This document shows, piece by piece, positions 14,800 to 29,456 of a stretch of 64,000 nucleotides of DNA; position 1 is the first letter of the stretch, and each line of letters starts with the position of its first letter. The notes under the pieces are model-generated. The model searched no databases. It saw only the letters and a program-made list of their open reading frames with translations, and had not been told where the DNA came from. Source of the DNA: Halictus rubicundus (lineage: Eukaryota; Arthropoda; Insecta; Hymenoptera; Halictidae); NCBI RefSeq assembly GCF_050948215.1, contig NW_027488623.1:496001-560000 (forward strand). Reading direction: 5' to 3'. The translations under genes were made by a program, and so were the position numbers.

Positions 14800-15500
14800 A
14801 TACGATAGTGGATAGGATAGAGGATGGGATATAATAGAGGATAGGATAGGATAGAGGATAGGATAGAGGATAGGATAGAGGATTGGATAGGATAGGGGAT
14901 ATTATAGGATATAGGATAGGACAGGATTGCGGATAGGATAGGATATAGGATTGGATAGGATAGAGGATAGGATAGGATAGAGGATACGAAAATATAGAGG
15001 ATAGGATATGATCGGATAGAGCATAGGATAGGACAGAGGATAGGATAGGATAGACGATAGGATATTATAGAGAATTGGATAGGATAGAGGATAGGATAAG
15101 ATAGAGGATAGGATAGGGGATTGGATAGGATAGAGGATAAGATAGGATAGAGGATAGGATAGGATAGAGGATAGGATAGGATGGAGGATAGGATAGGATA
15201 GAGAATAGGATACGATAGTGGATAGGATAGAGGATGGGATATAATAGAGGATAGGATAGGATAGAGGATAGGATAGAGGATAGGATAGAGGATTCGATAG
15301 GATAGGGGATATTATAGGATATAGGATAGGACAGGATTGCGGATAGGATAGGATATAGGATTGGATAGGATAGAGGATAGGATAGGATAGAGGATACGAA
15401 AATATAGAGGATAGGATATGATCGGATAGAGCATAGGATAGGACAGAGGATAGGATAGGATAGACGATAGGATATTATAGAGGATTGGATAGGATAGAGG
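14800..15500 (+). repeat. 410-bp tandem duplication (first)
   Basis: GGATGGGATATAATAG occurs at about 14,821 and 15,231, AGGATACGAAAATATAG at 14,981 and 15,391, and ATCGGATAGAGC at 15,011 and 15,421, all 410 bp apart. Copies differ by a few substitutions, such as GATTGGATAG near 14,881 against GATTCGATAG near 15,291. They diverge near 15,080 and 15,490. Confidence 0.75.
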
Positions 15501-16819
15501 ATAGGATAGGATAGAGGATAGGATAGAGAATGGGAAAGGATAGAGGATAGGATAGAGGATAGGGTAGAGGATAGAATAGAGGATAGGATAGGGGAATGAA
15601 TAGAATAGTTGATACGATAGGTTAGAGAACAGGATAGGATAGTGGATAATATAGGATTGAGGATAGGATAGGGGATTGGATAGGATAGAAGATAGGAGAC
15701 GATAGAGGATAGGATAGGATAGAGGATAGGATAGAGAATAGAACAGGATAGAGGATAGGATAGGATAGAGGATAGGATAGGAATGAGGATAGGATAGGAT
15801 AGAGGATAGGACAGAGGATAGGATAGGATAGAGGATAGGATAGAGAATGGGAAAGGATAGAGGATAGGATAGGATAGAGGATAGGATAGAGGATAGAATA
15901 GAGGATAGGATAGGGGAATGGATAGGATAGTTGATACGATAGGTTAGAGAACAGGATAGGATAGTGGGAAATATAGGATAGAGGATAGATAGGGGATTGG
16001 ATAGGATAGAAGATAGGAGACGATAGAGGATAGGATAGGATAGAGAATAGGATAGAGAATAGAACAGGATAGAGGATAGGATAGGATAGATGATATTATA
16101 GGAAAGAGGATAGGATAGGACAGAGGATAGGATAGGATGGAGGATAGAATAGGGGATTGGATAGGATGGAGGATAGGAGACGATAGAGGATAGGATAGGG
16201 GATTGGATAGGATAGAGGATAGGATACGATAGAGGATAGGATAGGATAGAGGATAGGATAGAGGATAGGATAGGATAGAGGATAGGATAGAGGATTGGAT
16301 AAGATAGGGGATATTATAGGATTGAGGATAGGACAGGATAGCGGATAGGATAGGATATAGGATTGGATAGGATAGAGGATAGGATAGGATAGAGGCTACG
16401 AAAATATAGAGGATAGGAAATGATCGGATAGAGCATAGGATAGGGGATTGGATAGGATAGAGGATAGGATAGGATAGCGGATAGGATAGGGTAGAGTATA
16501 GAATAGGATAGAGGATAGGATAGGATAGAGGATACGAAATTATAGAGGATAGGATAGGATAGAGGATGGGATAGGATAGAGGATACGAAATTATAGAGGA
16601 TAGGATAGGATAGAGGATAGGATAGGATAGAGGATAGGATAGGATGGAGGATAGGATAGGATGGAGAATAGGATACGATAGTGGATAGGATAGAGGTTGG
16701 GATATAATAGAGGATAGGATAGGATAGAGGATAGGATAGAGGATAGGATAGAGGATTGGATAGGATAGGGGATATTATAGGATATAGGATAGGACAGGAT
16801 TGCGGATAGGATAGGATAT
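15501..16819 (+). repeat. Satellite stretch with two TTGATACGATAGG boxes
   Basis: 12- and 17-bp units with boxes at 15,609 and 15,931 (TTGATACGATAGG), GAGAATGGGAAAGG twice, and GGAGACGATAG. It carries one GAGGCTACGAAAATATAG box near 16,392, the same variant found in the following 410-bp pair. No gene is seen. Confidence 0.55.
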
Positions 16820-17652
16820 AGGATTGGATAGGATAGAGGATAGGATAGGATAGAGGCTACGAAAATATAGAGGATAGGAAATGATCGGATAGAGCATAGG
16901 ATAGGGGATTGGATAGGATAGAGGATAGGATAGGATAGCGGATAGGATAGGGTAGAGTATAGAATAGGATAGAGGATAGGATAGGATAGAGGATAGGATA
17001 GGAATGAGGATAGGATAGGATAGAGGATAGGATAAGATAGAGGATAGGATAGGGGATTGGATAGGATAGAGGATAGGATAGGATACAGGATAGGATAGTA
17101 TACAGGATAGGATAGGATAGAGGATAGGATAGGATAGAGGATTGGAGTGTATAGAGGATAGGATATAGGATTGTATAGGATAGAGGATATTATACGATAG
17201 TGGATAGGACAGAGGATAGGATAGGATAGAGGATAGGATAGGATAGAGGATAGGATAGGATAGAGGCTACGAAAATATAGAGGATAGGAAATGATCGGAT
17301 AGAGCATAGGATAGGGGATTGGATAGGATAGAGGATAGGATAGGATAGCGGATAGGATAGGGTAGAGTATAGAATAGGATAGAGGATAGGATAGGATAGA
17401 GGATAGGATAGGAATGAGGATAGGATAGGATAGAGGATAGGATAAGATAGAGGATAGGATAGGGGATTGGATAGGATAGAGGATAGGATAGGATACAGGA
17501 TAGGATAGTATACAGGATAGGATAGGATAGAGGATAGGATAGGATAGAGGATTGGAGTGTATAGAGGATAGGATATAGGATTGTATAGGATAGAGGATAT
17601 TATACGATAGTGGATAGGACAGAGGATAGGATAGGATAGAGGATAGGATAGA
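16820..17652 (+). repeat. 410-bp tandem duplication (second)
   Basis: The rare variant GAGGCTACGAAAATATAG occurs at 16,853 and 17,263, GGAAATGATCGG at about 16,877 and 17,287, and GATTGGAGTGT at about 17,140 and 17,550, all exactly 410 bp apart. Copies look almost identical by eye and diverge near 17,241 and 17,651, where the second continues into a GAGAATGGGAAAGG box. Confidence 0.82.
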
Positions 17653-20600
17653 GAATGGGAAAGGATAGAGGATAGAGTAGGATAGAGGATAGGATAGAGG
17701 ATAGCATAGAGGATAGGATAGGGGAATGGATAGGATAGTTGATACGATAGGTTAGAGAACAGGATAGGATAGTGGGAAATATAGGATATAGGATAGATAG
17801 GGGATTGGATAGGATAGAAGGTAGGAGACGATAGAGGATAGGATAGGATAGAGAATAGGATAGAGAATAGAACAGGATAGAGGATAGGATACGATAGATG
17901 ATATTATAGGAAAGAGGATAGGATAGGACAGAGGATAGGATAGGATGGAGGATAGGATAGGGGATTGGATAGGATAGAGGATAGGAGACGATAGAGGATA
18001 GGATAGGGGATTGGATAGGATAGAGGATAGGATACGATAGAGGATAGGATAGGATAGAGGATAGGATAGAGGATAGGATAGAGGATAGGATAGAGGATTG
18101 GATAGGATAGGGGATATTATAGGATTGAGGATAGGACAGGATAGCGTATAGGATAGGAAATAGGATTGGATAGGATAGAGGATAGGATAGGATAGAGGAT
18201 ACGAAGTTATAGAGGATAGGATAGGATAGAGGATACGAAATTATAGAGGATAGGATAGGATAGAGGATAGGATAGGATAGAGGATAGGATAGGATAGAGG
18301 ATAGGATAGGATGGAGGATAGGATAGGATAGAGAATAGGATACGATAGTGGATAGGATAGAGGTTGGGATACAATAGAGGATAGGATAGGATAGAGGATA
18401 GGATAGAGGATAGGATAGAGGATTGGATAGGATGGGGGATATTATAGGATATAGGATAGGACAGGATTGCGGATAGGATAGGATATAGGATTGGGTAGGA
18501 TAGAGGATAGGATAGGATAGAGGATACGAAAATATAGAGGATAGGATATGATCGGATAGAGCATAGGATAGGGGATTGGATAGGATAGAGGATAGGATAG
18601 GATAGCGGATAGGATAGGGTAGAGTATAGAATAGGATAGAGGATAGGATAGGATAGAGGATAGGATAGGAATGAGGAGAGGATAGGATAGAGGATAGGAT
18701 AAGATAGAGGATAGGATAGGGGATTGGATAGGATAGAGGATAGGATAGGATAGAGGATAGGATAGGGTAGAGGATAGGATAGGATGGAGGATAGGATAGG
18801 ATAGAGAATAGGATATGATAGTGGATAGGATAGAGGATGGGATATAATAGAGGATAGGATAGGATAGAGGATAGGATAGAGGATAGGATAGAGGATAGGA
18901 TAGAGGATTGGATAGGATAGGGGATATTATAGGATATAGGATAGGACAGGATTGCGGATAGGATAGGATATAGGATTGGATAGGATAGAGGATAGGATAG
19001 GATAGAGGATACGAAAATATAGAGGATAGGATATGATCGGATAGAGCATAGGATAGGACAGAGGATAGGATAGGATAGACGATAGGATATTATAGAGAAT
19101 TGGATAGGATAGAGGATAGGATAAGATAGAGGATAGGATAGGGGATTGGATAGGATAGAGGATAGGATAGGATAGAGGATAGGATAGGATAGAGGATAGG
19201 ATAGGATGGAGGATAGGATAGGATAGAGAATAGGATACGATAGTGGATAGGATAGAGGATGGGATATAATAGAGGATAGGATAGGATAGAGGATGGGATA
19301 TAATAGAGGATAGGATAGGATAGAGGATAGGATAGAGGATAGGATAGAGGATTCGATAGGATAGGGGATATTATAGTATATAGGATAGGACAGGATTGCG
19401 GATAGGATAGGATATAGGATTGGATAGGATAGAGGATAGGATAGGATAGAGGATACGAAAATATAGAGGATAGGATATGATCGGATAGAGCATAGGATAG
19501 GACAGAGGATAGGATAGGATAGACGATAGGATATTATAGAGGATTGGATAGGATAGAGGATAGGATAGGATAGGATAGGATAGAGGATAGGATAGGATAC
19601 AGGATAGGATAGAGAATGGGAAAGGATAGAGGATAGGATAGAGGATAGGGTAGAGGATAGAATAGAGGATAGGATAGGGGAATGGATAGAATAGTTGATA
19701 CGATAGGTTAGAGAACAGGATAGGATAGTGGATAATATAGGATTGAGGATAGGATAGGGGATTGGATAGGATAGAAGATAGGAGACGATAGAGGATAGGA
19801 TAGGATAGAGAATAGGATAGAGAATAGAACAGGATAGAGGATAGGATAGGATAGAGGATAGGATACGATAGAGGATAGGATAGGATAGAGGATAGGATAG
19901 GGGATAGGATAGGATAGAGGATAGGATAGAGGATAGGATAGAGGATTGGATAGGACAGGGGATATTATAGGATTGAGGATAGGACAGGATAGCGGATAGG
20001 ATAGGATATAGGATTGGATAGGATAGAGGATAGGATAGGATAGAGGATACGAAATTATAGAGGATAGGATAGGATAGAGGATAGGATAGGATAGAGGATA
20101 CGAAATTATAGAGGATAGGATAGGATAGAGGATAGGATAGGATGGAGGATAGGATAGGATGGAGAATAGGATACGATAGTGGATAGGATAGAGGTTGGGA
20201 TATAATAGAGGATAGGATAGGATAGAGGATAGGATAGAGGATAGGATAGAGGATTGGATAGGATAGGGGATATTATAGGATATAGGATAGGACAGGATTG
20301 CGGATAGGATAGGATATAGGATTGGATAGGATAGAGGATAGGATAGGATAGAGGATACGAAAATATAGAGGATAGGAAATGATCGGATAGAGCATAGGAT
20401 AGGGGATTGGATAGGATAGAGGATAGGATAGGATAGCGGATAGGATAGGGTAGAGTATAGAATAGGATAGAGGATAGGATAGGATAGAGGATAGGATAGG
20501 AATGAAGATAGGATAGGATAGAGGATAGGATAAGATAGAGGATAGGATAGGGGATTGGATAGGATATAGGATAGGAGACGATAGAGGATATGATAGGGGA

Positions 20601-21500
20601 TTGTATAGGATAGAGGACTGGAGACGATAGAGGATAGGATGGGATAGAGGATAGGATAGGATAGAGGATAGGATTGGATAGAGGATAGGATAGGATAGAG
20701 GATAGGATAATATAGAGGATAGGATAGGATACAGGATAGGATAGGATACAGGATAGGATAGGATAGAGGATTGGAGTGTATAGAGGATAGGATATAGGAT
20801 TGTATAGGATAGAGGATATTATACGATAGTGGATAGGACAGAGGGTAGGATAGGATAGAGGATAGGATAGAGAATGGGAAAGGATAGAGGATAGGATAGG
20901 ATAGAGGATACGAAATTATAGAGGATAGGATAGGATAGAGGATAGGATAGGATAGAGGATACGAAATTATAGAGGATAGGATAGGATAGAGGATAGGATA
21001 GGATAGAGGATAGGATAGGATGGAGGATAGGATAGGATAGAGAATAGGATACGATAGTGGATAGGATAGAGGATGGGATATAATAGAGGATAGGATAGGA
21101 TAGAGGATAGGATAGAGGATAGGATAGAGGATTGGATAGGATAGCGGATAGGATAGGGTAGAGTATAGAATAGGATAGAGGATAGGATAGGATATAGGAT
21201 TGGATAGGATAGAGGATAGGATAGGATAGAGGATACGAAATTATAGAGGATAGGATAGGATAGAGGATAGGATAGGATAGAGGATACGAAATTATAGAGG
21301 ATAGGATAGGATAGAGGATAGGATAGGATAGAGGATAGGATAGGATAGAGGATAGGATAGGATAGAGGATAGGATAGGATAGAGGATAGGATAGGATGGA
21401 GGATAGGATAGGATAGAGAATAGGATACGATAGTGGATAGGATAGAGGATGGGATATAATAGAGGATAGGATAGGATAGAGGATAGGATAGAGGATAGGA
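17653..21500 (+). repeat. Satellite stretch with repeated GATACGAAA and GATTGCGG boxes
   Basis: This part re-uses boxes of the 14.7-16.8 kb section: ATATGATCGG at 19,031 and 19,475 (444 bp apart), TTGATACGATAGG at 17,739 and 19,695, and pairs of GATACGAAATTATAG boxes at 18.2, 20.0-20.1, 20.9 and 21.2-21.3 kb. No gene is seen. Confidence 0.55.
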
Positions 21501-22385
21501 TAGAGGATAGGATAGGATAGAGGATAGGATAGGATAGAGGATACGAAATTATAGAGGATAGGATAGGATAGAGGATAGGATAGGATAGAGGATACGAAAT
21601 TATAGAGGATAGGATATTATAGAGGACAGGATAGGATAGAGGATAGGATAGGATAGAGGATAGGATAGGATAGAGGATAGGATAGGATGCGGGATAGGAT
21701 AGGATAGAGAATAGGATACGATAGTGGATAGGATAGAGGATGGGATATAATAGAGGATAGGATAGGATAGACTATAGGATAGAGGATAGGATAGAGTATT
21801 GGATAGGATAGGGGATATTATAGGATATAGGATAGGACAGGATTGCGGATAGGATCGGATAAGGGATTGGATAGGATAGAGGATAGGATAGGATAGAGGA
21901 TACGAAATTATAGAGGATAGGATATGTTCGGATAGAGCATAGGATAGGGGATTGGATAGGATAGAGGATAGGATAGGATAGCGGATAGGATAGGGTAGAG
22001 TATAGAATAGGATAGAGGATAGGATAGGATAGAGGATAGGATAGGAATGAGGATAGGATAGGATAGAGGATAGGATAATATAGAGGATAGGATAGGGGTT
22101 TGGATAGGATAGAGGATAGGATAGGATAGAGGATAGGATAGGATAGAGGATAGGATAGGATAGAGGATAGGATAGAGGATAGGATAGAGGATAGGATAGG
22201 ATAGAGAATAGGATACGATAGTGGATAGGATAGAGGATGGGATATAATAGAGGATAGGATAGGATAGAGGATAGGATAGAGGATAGGATAGGATAGAGGA
22301 TAGGATAGGATAGAGGATAGGATAGGATAGAGGATAGGATAGGATAGGATAGAGGATTGAATTTTATAGAGGATGGGATATAGGA

Positions 22386-24783
22386 TTGGATAGGATAGAG
22401 AATAGAATACGATAGTGGATAGGATAGAGGATGGGATATAATAGAGGATAGGAAAGGATAGAATATAAGATAGAGGATAGGATAGAGGATTGGATAGGAT
22501 AGGGGATATTATAGGATATAGGATAGGACAGGATTGCGGATAGGATAGGATAAGGGATTGGATAGGATAGAGGATAGGATAGGATAGAGGATACGAAATT
22601 ATAGAGGATAGGATATGTTCGGATAGAGCATAGGATAGGGGATTGGATAGGATAGAGGATAGGATAGGATAGCGGATAGGATAGGGTAGAGTATAGAATA
22701 GGATAGAGGATAGGATAGGATAGAGGATAGGATAGGAATGAGGATAGGATAGGATAGAGGATAGGATAAGATAGAGGATAGGATAGGGGTTTGGATAGGA
22801 TAGAGGATAGGAGACGATAGAGGATATGATAGGGGATTGTATAGGATAGAGGACTGGAGACGATAGAGGATAGGATGGGATAGAGGATAGGATAGGATAG
22901 AGCATAGGATTGGATAGAGGATAGGATAGGATAGAGGATAGGATATCATAGAGGATAGGATAGGATAGAGGATTGGAGTGTATAGAGGATAGGATATTTG
23001 ATTGTATAGGATAGACGATATTATACGATAGTGGATAGGACAGAGGATAGGATACAGAATGGGAAAGGATAGAGATTAGGATAGGATAGAAGATAGGATA
23101 GAGGTTAGAATAGAGGATAGGATAGGGGAATGGATAGGATAGTTGATACGATAGGTTAGAGAACAGGATAGGATAGTGGATAATATAGGATAGAGGATAG
23201 GATAGGGGATTGGATAGGATAGAAGATAGGAGACGATAGAGGATAGGATAGGATAGAGGATAGGATAGAGGATAGGATAGAGGATAGGATAGAGGATAGG
23301 ATAGACGATTGGATAGGATAGGGGATATTATAGGATTGAGGATAGGACAGGATAGCGGATAGGATAGGATATAGGATTGGATAGGATAGAGGATAGGATA
23401 GGATAGGGGATACGAAATTATAGAGGATAGGATAGGATAGAGGATAGGATAGGATAGAGGATACGAAATTATAGAGGATAGGATAGGATAGAGGATAGGA
23501 TAGGATAGAGGATAGGATAGGATAGAGGATAGGATAGGATGGAGGATAGGATAGGATAGAGAATAGGATACGATAGTGGATAGGATAGAGGATGGGATAT
23601 AATAGAGGATAGGATAGGATAGAATATAAGATAGAGGATAGGATAGAGGATTGGATAGGATAGGGGATATTATAGGATATAGGATAGGACAGGATTGCGG
23701 ATAGGATAGGATAAGGGATTGGATAGGATAGAGGATAGGATAGGATAGAGGATACGAAATTATAGAGGATAGGATATGTTCGGATAGAGCATAGGATAGG
23801 GGATTGGATAGGATAGAGGATAGGATAGGATAGCGGATAGGATAGGGTAGAGTATAGAATAGGATAGAGGATAGGATAGGATAGAGGATAGGATAGGAAT
23901 GAGGATAGGATAGGATAGAGGATAGGATAAGATAGAGGATAGGATAGGGGTTTGGATAGGATAGAGGATAGGAGACGATAGAGGATATGATAGGGGATTG
24001 TATAGGATAGAGGACTGGAGACGATAGAGGATAGGATGGGATAGAGGATAGGATAGGATAGAGCATAGGATTGGATAGAGGATAGGATAGGATAGAGGAT
24101 AGGATATCATAGAGGATAGGATAGGATAGAGGATTGGAGTGTATAGAGGATAGGATATTTGATTGTATAGGATAGACGATATTATACGATAGTGGATAGG
24201 ACAGAGGATAGGATACAGAATGGGAAAGGATAGAGATTAGGATAGGATAGAAGATAGGATAGAGGTTAGAATAGAGGATAGGATAGGGGAATGGATAGGA
24301 TAGTTGATACGATAGGTTAGAGAACAGGATAGGATAGTGGATAATATAGGATAGAGGATAGGATAGGGGATTGGATAGGATAGAAGATAGGAGACGATAG
24401 AGGATAGGATAGGATAGAGGATAGGATAGAGGATAGGATAGAGGATAGGATAGAGGATAGGATAGACGATTGGATAGGATAGGGGATATTATAGGATTGA
24501 GGATAGGACAGGATAGCGGATAGGATAGGATATAGGATTGGATAGGATAGAGGATAGGATAGGATAGGGGATACGAAATTATAGAGGATAGGATAGGATA
24601 GAGGATAGGATAGGATAGAGGATACGAAATTATAGAGGATAGGATAGGATAGAGGATAGGATAGGATAGAGGATAGGATAGGATAGAGGATAGGATAGGA
24701 TGGAGGATAGGATAGGATAGAGAATAGGATACGATAGTGGATAGGATAGAGGATGGGATATAATAGAGGATAGGATAGGATAG
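22386..24783 (+). repeat. 1,161-bp tandem duplication
   Basis: Two adjacent copies keep a 1,161-bp spacing at every landmark checked: GAATATAAGATAG (22,461 and 23,622), AGGATATTTGATTG (22,991 and 24,152), and TTGATACGATAGG (23,143 and 24,304). The rare variants ATATGTTCGG and GGATATCATAG are present in both. A few substitutions distinguish the copies near the left edge (GGAAAGG against GGATAGG near 22,452). Divergence occurs near 23,623 and 24,784. Confidence 0.88.
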
Positions 24784-26497
24784 AGGATAGGATAGAGGAT
24801 AGGATAGAGGATAGGATAGGATAGAGGATAGGATAGGATAGAGGATACGAAATTATAGAGGATAGGATAGGATAGAGGATAGGATAGGATAGAGGATACG
24901 AAATTATAGAGGATAGGATATTATAGAGGACAGGATAGGATAGAGGATAGGATAGGATAGAGGATAGGATAGGATAGAGGATAGGATAGGATGCGGGATA
25001 GGATAGGATAGAGAATAGGATACGATAGTGGATAGGATAGAGGATGGGATATAATAGAGGATAGGATAGGATAGACTATAGGATAGAGGATAGGATAGAG
25101 GATTGGATAGGATAGGGGATATTATAGGATATAGGATAGGACAAGATTGCGGATAGGATCGGATAAGGGATTGGATAGGATAGAGGATAGGATAGGATAG
25201 AGGATACGAAATTATAGAGGATAGGATATGTTCGGATAGAGCATAGGATAGGGGATTGGATAGGATAGAGGATAGGATAGGATAGCGGATAGGATAGGGT
25301 AGAGTATAGAATAGGATAGAGGATAGGATAGGATAGAGGATAGGATAGGAATGAGGATAGGATAGGATAGAGGATAGGATAATATAGAGGATAGGATAGG
25401 GGTTTGGATAGGATAGAGGATAGGATTGGATAGAGGATAGGATAGGATAGAGGATAGGATAGGATAGAGGATAGGATAGGATAGAGGATAGGATAGGATA
25501 GAGGATAGGATAGAGGATAGGATAGAGGATAGGATAGGATAGAGAATAGGATACGATAGTGGATAGGATAGAGGATGGGATATAATAGAGGATAGGATAG
25601 GATAGAGGATAGGATAGAGGATAGGATAGGATAGAGGATAGGATAGGATAGAGGATAGGATAGGATAGAGGATAGGATAGGATAGAGGATAGGATAGGAT
25701 AGAGGATACGAAATTATAGAGGATAGGATAGGATAGAGGATAGGATAGGATAGCGGATAGGATAGGGTAGAGTATAGAATAGGATAGAGGATAGGATAGG
25801 ATAGAGGATAGAATAGGAATGAGGATAGGATAGGATAGAGGATAGGATAAGATAGAGGATAGGATAGGGGATTGGATAGGATAGAGGATAGGAGACGATA
25901 GAGGATATGATAGGGGATTGTATAGGATAGAGGACTGGAGACGATAGAGGATAGGATGGGATAGAGGATAGGATAGGATAGAGGATAGGATTGGATAGAG
26001 GATAGGATAGGATAGAGGATAGGATAGGATAGAGGATAGGATAGGATACAGGATAGGATAGGATACAGGATAGGATAGGATAGAGGATAGGATAGGATAG
26101 AGGATAGGATAGGATAGAGGATTGGAGTGTATAGAGGATAGGATATAGGATTGTATAGGATAGAGGATATTATACGATAGTGGATAGGACAGAGGATAGG
26201 ATAGGATAGAGGATAGGATAGAGAATGGGAAAGGATAGAGGATAGGATAGGATAGAGGATAGGATAGAGAATAGAACAGGATAGAGGATAGGATAGGATA
26301 GATGATATTATAGGATAGAGGATAGGATAGGACGGAGGATAGGATAGGATGGAGGATAGGATAGGGGATTGGATAGGATAGAGGATAGGATAGGGGATTG
26401 GATAGGATAGAGGATAGGATACGATAGAGGATAGGATAGGATAGTGGATAGGATAGAGGATAGGAAAGAGGATAGGATAGGGGATTGGATAGGATAG
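24590..26497 (+). repeat. Left copy of a 1.9-kb dispersed duplication
   Basis: The segment matches 27,565-29,456. The rare ATGCGGGATAGG variant lies at about 24,991 and 27,969 (offset 2,978), and GGATGGGATATAATAG at 24,751 and 27,729. Later landmarks are 2,960 bp apart (GAGAATGGGAAAGG at 26,221 and 29,181; TAGGAAAGAGG at 26,461 and 29,421). A third, shorter relative with ATGCGGG lies near 21,687. The copies part at about 26,498 and 29,457. Confidence 0.8.
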
Positions 26498-27564
26498 GGG
26501 ATATTATAGGATAGAGGATAGGACAGGATAGCGGATAGGATAGGATATAGGATTGGATAGGATAGAGGATAGGATAGGATAGAGGATACGAAAATATAGA
26601 GGATAGGATATGATCGGATAGAGCATAGGATAGGGGATTGGATAGGATACAGGATAGGATAGGATAGGATACAGGATAGGATAGGATACAGGATAGGATA
26701 GGATACAGGATAGGATAGGATACAGGATAGGATAGGATACAGGATAGGATAGGATAGAGGATAGGATAGGATAGAGGATTGGAGTGTATAGAGGATAGGA
26801 TATAGGATTGTATAGGATAGAGGATATTATACGATAGTGGATAGGACAGAGGATAGGATAGGATAGAGGATAGGATAGAGAATGGGAAAGGATAGAGGAT
26901 AGGATAGGATACAGGATAGGATAGAGAATAGAACAGGATAGAGGATAGGATAGGATAGATGATATTATAGGATAGAGGATAGGATAGCAATGAGGATAGG
27001 ATAGGATAGGGGATAGGAGACGATAGAGGATAGGATAGGGGATTGGATAGGAAAGAGGATATGATAGGGGATTGTATAGGATAGAGGACAGGAGACGATA
27101 GAGGATAGGATAGGATAGAGGATAGGATAGAGAATAGAACAGGATAGAGGATAGGATAGGATAGATAATATTATAGGATAGAGGATAGGATAGGGCAGAG
27201 GATAGGATAGGATGGAGGATAGGATAGGGCATTGGATAGGATAGAGGATAGGAGACGATAGAGGATATGATAGGGGATTGTATAGGATAGAGGACAGGAG
27301 ACGATAGAGGATAGGATAGGATAGAGGATAGGATAGGATAGGATAGAGGATAGGATAGAGGATAGGATAGGAATGAGGATAGGATAGGATAGAGGATAGG
27401 AGACGATAGAGGATAGGATAGGGGATTGGATAGGATAGAGGATAGGAGACGATAGAGGATATGATAGGAGATTGTATAGGATAGAGGACAGGAGACGATA
27501 GAGGATAGGATAGGATAGAGGATAGGATAGGATAGGATAGAGGATAGGATAGGATAGGATAGAG
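26498..27564 (+). repeat. Satellite spacer with a clustered ACAGG run
   Basis: Between the two 1.9-kb copies. A run of GGATACAGG variants near 26,640-26,750 is followed by GATTGGAGTGTATAG, GAGAATGGGAAAGG, GAGAATAGAACAGG and several GGAGACGATAG boxes. No gene is seen. Confidence 0.5.
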
Positions 27565-29456
27565 GATAGGATAGGATAGAGGATAGGATAGGATAGAGGA
27601 TACGAAATTATAGAGGATAGGATAGGATAGAGGATAGGATAGGATAGAGGATAGGATAGGATAGAGGATAGGATAGGATGGAGGATAGGATAGGATAGAG
27701 AATAGGATACGATAGTGGATAGGATAGAGGATGGGATATAATAGAGGATAGGATAGGATAGAGGATAGGATAGAGGATAGGATAGAGGATAGGATAGGAT
27801 AGAGGATAGGATAGGATAGAGGATACGAAATTATAGAGGATAGGATAGGATAGAGGATAGGATAGGATAGAGGATACGAAATTATAGAGGATAGGATATT
27901 ATAGAGGACAGGATAGGATAGAGGATAGGATAGGATAGAGGATAGGATAGGATAGAGGATAGGATAGGATGCGGGATAGGATAGGATAGAGAATAGGATA
28001 CGATAGTGGATAGGATAGAGGATGGGATATAATAGAGGATAGGATAGGATAGACTATAGGATAGAGGATAGGATAGAGGATTGGATAGGATAGGGGATAT
28101 TATAGGATATAGGATAGGACAAGATTGCGGATAGGATCGGATAAGGGATTGGATAGGATAGAGGATAGGATAGGATAGAGGATACGAAATTATAGAGGAT
28201 AGGATATGTTCGGATAGAGCATAGGATAGGGGATTGGATAGGATAGAGGATAGGATAGGATAGCGGATAGGATAGGGTAGAGTATAGAATAGGATAGAGG
28301 ATAGGATAGGATAGAGGATAGGATAGGAATGAGGATAGGATAGGATAGAGGATAGGATAATATAGAGGATAGGATAGGGGTTTGGATAGGATAGAGGATA
28401 GGATAGGATAGAGGATAGGATAGGATAGAGGATAGGATAGGATAGAGGATAGGATAGGATAGAGGATAGGATAGAGGATAGGATAGAGGATAGGATAGGA
28501 TAGAGAATAGGATACGATAGTGGATAGGATAGAGGATGGGATATAATAGAGGATAGGATAGGATAGAGGATAGGATAGAGGATAGGATAGGATAGAGGAT
28601 AGGATAGGATAGAGGATAGGATAGGATAGAGGATAGGATAGGATAGAGGATAGGATAGGATAGAGGATACGAAATTATAGAGGATAGGATAGGATAGAGG
28701 ATAGGATAGGATAGCGGATAGGATAGGGTAGAGTATAGAATAGGATAGAGGATAGGATAGGATAGAGGATAGAATAGGAATGAGGATAGGATAGGATAGA
28801 GGATAGGATAAGATAGAGGATAGGATGGGGGTTGGATAGGATAGAGGATAGGAGACGATAGAGGATATGATAGGGGATTGTATAGGATAGAGGACTGGAG
28901 ACGATAGAGGATAGGATGGGATAGAGGATAGGATAGGATAGAGGATAGGATTGGATAGAGGATAGGATAGGATAGAGGATAGGATAGGATAGAGGATAGG
29001 ATAGGATACAGGATAGGATAGGATACAGGATAGGATAGGATAGAGGATAGGATAGGATAGAGGATAGGATAGGATAGAGGATTGGAGTGTATAGAGGATA
29101 GGATATAGGATTGTATAGGATAGAGGATATTATACGATAGTGGATAGGACAGAGGATAGGATAGGATAGAGGATAGGATAGAGAATGGGAAAGGATAGAG
29201 GATAGGATAGGATAGAGGATAGGATAGAGAATAGAACAGGATAGAGGATAGGATAGGATAGATGATATTATAGGATAGAGGATAGGATAGGACGGAGGAT
29301 AGGATAGGATGGAGGATAGGATAGGGGATTGGATAGGATAGAGGATAGGATAGGGGATTGGATAGGATAGAGGATAGGATACGATAGAGGATAGGATAGG
29401 ATAGTGGATAGGATAGAGGATAGGAAAGAGGATAGGATAGGGGATTGGATAGGATA
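27565..29456 (+). repeat. Right copy of the 1.9-kb dispersed duplication
   Basis: Matches 24,590-26,497 at offsets from 2,978 down to 2,960 bp. The difference of 18 bp shows net loss of about one repeat unit plus a small change between copies. Past 29,457 it runs into a TTGATACGATAGG box, which the left copy lacks. Confidence 0.8.
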
